A stretch of 7,416 nt of DNA, taken from contig DAIMGT010000111.1 in NCBI GenBank assembly GCA_036723735.1, positions 1-7,416 on the forward strand, given 5' to 3'. The translations under genes were made by a program, and so were the position numbers. The DNA is from UBA4656 sp002405525. GTDB taxonomy: Bacteria; Pseudomonadota; Gammaproteobacteria; Xanthomonadales; Ahniellaceae. Shown in pieces: positions 6,435 through 7,416 of this stretch. The notes below the pieces were generated by a model. It had not been told where the DNA came from and searched no databases. It worked only from the letters and a program-made list of their open reading frames with translations. Position 1 is the stretch's first letter. Each line of letters begins with the position of its first letter.

Positions 6435-7416
6435 ATGCGCCTGAACAAATTCATCAGCGAATCCGGCCGCTGCTCACGCCGCGAGGCCGACGAGTGGCTG
6501 GCCGCCGGCCGGGTCACGGTCAACGGCCGCATCGCCGGCATCGGCGACGTGGTGGAGGCACACGACGAGGTGCGCGTCGACGGCGACCTGGTGCGCTCGC
6601 GGCAGGGGCCCGGCGCGAAGTCGCGCGTCTACATCGCGCTGTACAAGCCGCGCGGGATCACCTGCACCACCGAGTCCGGCGTCGAGGGCAACATCGTCGA
6701 TTTCGTCGACTATCCCGAGCGCATCTTCCCGATCGGCCGCCTCGACAAGGACAGCGAGGGCCTGATCCTGCTGACCAACGACGGCGACATCGTCAACCGC
6801 CTGCTGCGGGTCGAGAACCGGCACGAGAAGGAATACGTGGTCACGGTCAACCGCGAGGTGACGCCGGCGTTCGTCGCGCGCATGAGCCGCGGCGTCGACA
6901 TCGGCGAGGCGGTGACCCGGCCGTGCAAGGTGCAGCGACTGTCGAAGTTCGCCTTCCGCATCGTGCTCACCCAGGGCCTGAACCGTCAGATCCGCCGCAT
7001 GTGCGAGGCACAGGGCATGTGGGTGCGATCGCTGGCGCGGGTGCGAATCGTCAACCTGCGGCTGGGGCATCTGAAGCCCGGGCAGTGGCGCAAACTGACG
7101 CCGGAGGAGGTCGCGGGGCTGCTCGCCGCGCCACCTGCACCGGAGCCGAAGGCGTCGGCGCGCACGCGTCCGGCGCCGCGCGGCGTCGACATCGCACCGG
7201 CGCGGCGGCCGCGACCGCCGCGATCCGAGGCCGTGTCGGCGCCCCCGGGGCGCTCACCGCGCCCACAACCCGCATCACGCCCGCACGACGGCGCGCGTCC
7301 ACCGTCCCGGCGCGGCGCAACGGCGGCCGCGCCGGCCCTCGGCCAGCGGCGCGGCGCGACGACGCCGGGATCGGGGCCTGGCGCACGGCGCGGCGCCGCG
7401 GCACCGGCGCGGCGCG
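6435..7416 (+). CDS. rluF: 23S rRNA pseudouridine synthase RluF, 3' end outside the window
   Basis: RluF is a cytosolic enzyme of the RsuA/RluB/E/F family that converts uridine (U2604, E. coli numbering) in 23S rRNA to pseudouridine. The window holds 327 codons with no stop. An S4 RNA-binding domain occupies about 1-55 (MRLNKFISESG, CSRREADEWL, VTVNG). The catalytic domain contains FPIGRLDKDSEGLILLTNDG with catalytic D104, then HEKEYVVTV and QGLNRQIRRMCE. The match to E. coli RluF is strong throughout, including NIVDFV and GQWRKLT. From about residue 230 a long Arg/Pro/Ala/Gly-rich tail continues past the edge; E. coli RluF also has a basic tail. ATG 6435 was chosen because the S4 domain begins there. 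An in-frame ATG at 6369 would add 22 residues with no recognisable homology. No good Shine-Dalgarno sequence precedes either. The gene is divergent from the metalloprotease operon. Confidence 0.95.
   Translation, partial: MRLNKFISESGRCSRREADEWLAAGRVTVNGRIAGIGDVVEAHDEVRVDGDLVRSRQGPGAKSRVYIALYKPRGITCTTESGVEGNIVDFVDYPERIFPIGRLDKDSEGLILLTNDGDIVNRLLRVENRHEKEYVVTVNREVTPAFVARMSRGVDIGEAVTRPCKVQRLSKFAFRIVLTQGLNRQIRRMCEAQGMWVRSLARVRIVNLRLGHLKPGQWRKLTPEEVAGLLAAPPAPEPKASARTRPAPRGVDIAPARRPRPPRSEAVSAPPGRSPRPQPASRPHDGARPPSRRGATAAAPALGQRRGATTPGSGPGARRGAAAPARR

Noticed and set aside
7051..7404. Open frame on the minus strand opposite the RluF tail
   Set aside because: The Arg/Ala/Pro composition is the antisense of the same low-complexity GC-rich tract, with no independent evidence of coding.
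1..7416. tRNA genes, CRISPR arrays, insertion sequences and phage attachment sites
   Set aside because: I saw no regularly spaced repeats, no terminal inverted repeats with a transposase and no cloverleaf-like sequence on either strand.

Overview
The window is GC-rich bacterial DNA. It looks like a gammaproteobacterium of the Xanthomonadales/Lysobacterales type (Xanthomonadaceae or Rhodanobacteraceae-like). This assignment is an inference from three things: an S-adenosylhomocysteine (SAH) riboswitch in front of ahcY, a clear RluF, and secreted proteins with a C-terminal '..F...FE' ending. No rRNA or other phylogenetic marker is present to settle it.

Layout from left to right. (1) The 3' part of a secreted protein gene on the + strand ends at 1047. 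It is probably the tail of an S8-type (subtilisin-like) protease, followed by a Cys-pair-rich region, calcium-binding type-3-like repeats and a C-terminal tag; a likely 1-base frameshift lies near base 50. (2) A perfect 13-bp bidirectional terminator (1114-1142) separates it from the convergent ahcY gene (minus strand, 1167-2594). (3) The ahcY leader (2625-2716) folds as a textbook SAH riboswitch, with a consensus TATAAT just upstream of it. (4) A VapB/VapC type II toxin-antitoxin pair (+, 2824-3500) starts from a palindromic operator/promoter and may be leaderless. (5) A two-gene minus-strand operon follows: a secreted M72/M12B-like zinc metalloprotease (6285-4617), then a small membrane-anchored protein with two DUF11-like beta-sandwich domains (4620-3565). 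The two are linked by a GTGA start-stop overlap. (6) Divergent from this operon is rluF (+, from 6435), a 23S rRNA pseudouridine synthase whose long Arg/Pro/Ala tail runs off the window.

How it fits together. ahcY (with its riboswitch) and rluF are housekeeping genes. The rest is accessory: two secreted hydrolase-type genes, a putative surface partner for the metalloprotease, and a toxin-antitoxin module. The main discovery is that the metalloprotease appears split as commonly called. An excellent ribosome-binding site, start codon and signal peptide (6285-6171) sit in a different frame from the mature enzyme. The frames meet exactly at a run of seven C (G on the + strand, 6164-6170). Removing one C restores a continuous 555-residue precursor. 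This is either a base-call error or a phase-variable on/off switch for secretion. The second point of interest is that two unrelated secreted proteins share a C-terminal D-[VI]-[LI]-F-x-x-[SG]-F-E motif, a candidate sorting or processing tag.

No non-coding stretch exceeds 300 bases. The longest gaps (2595-2823 and 6286-6434) are regulatory regions described below.
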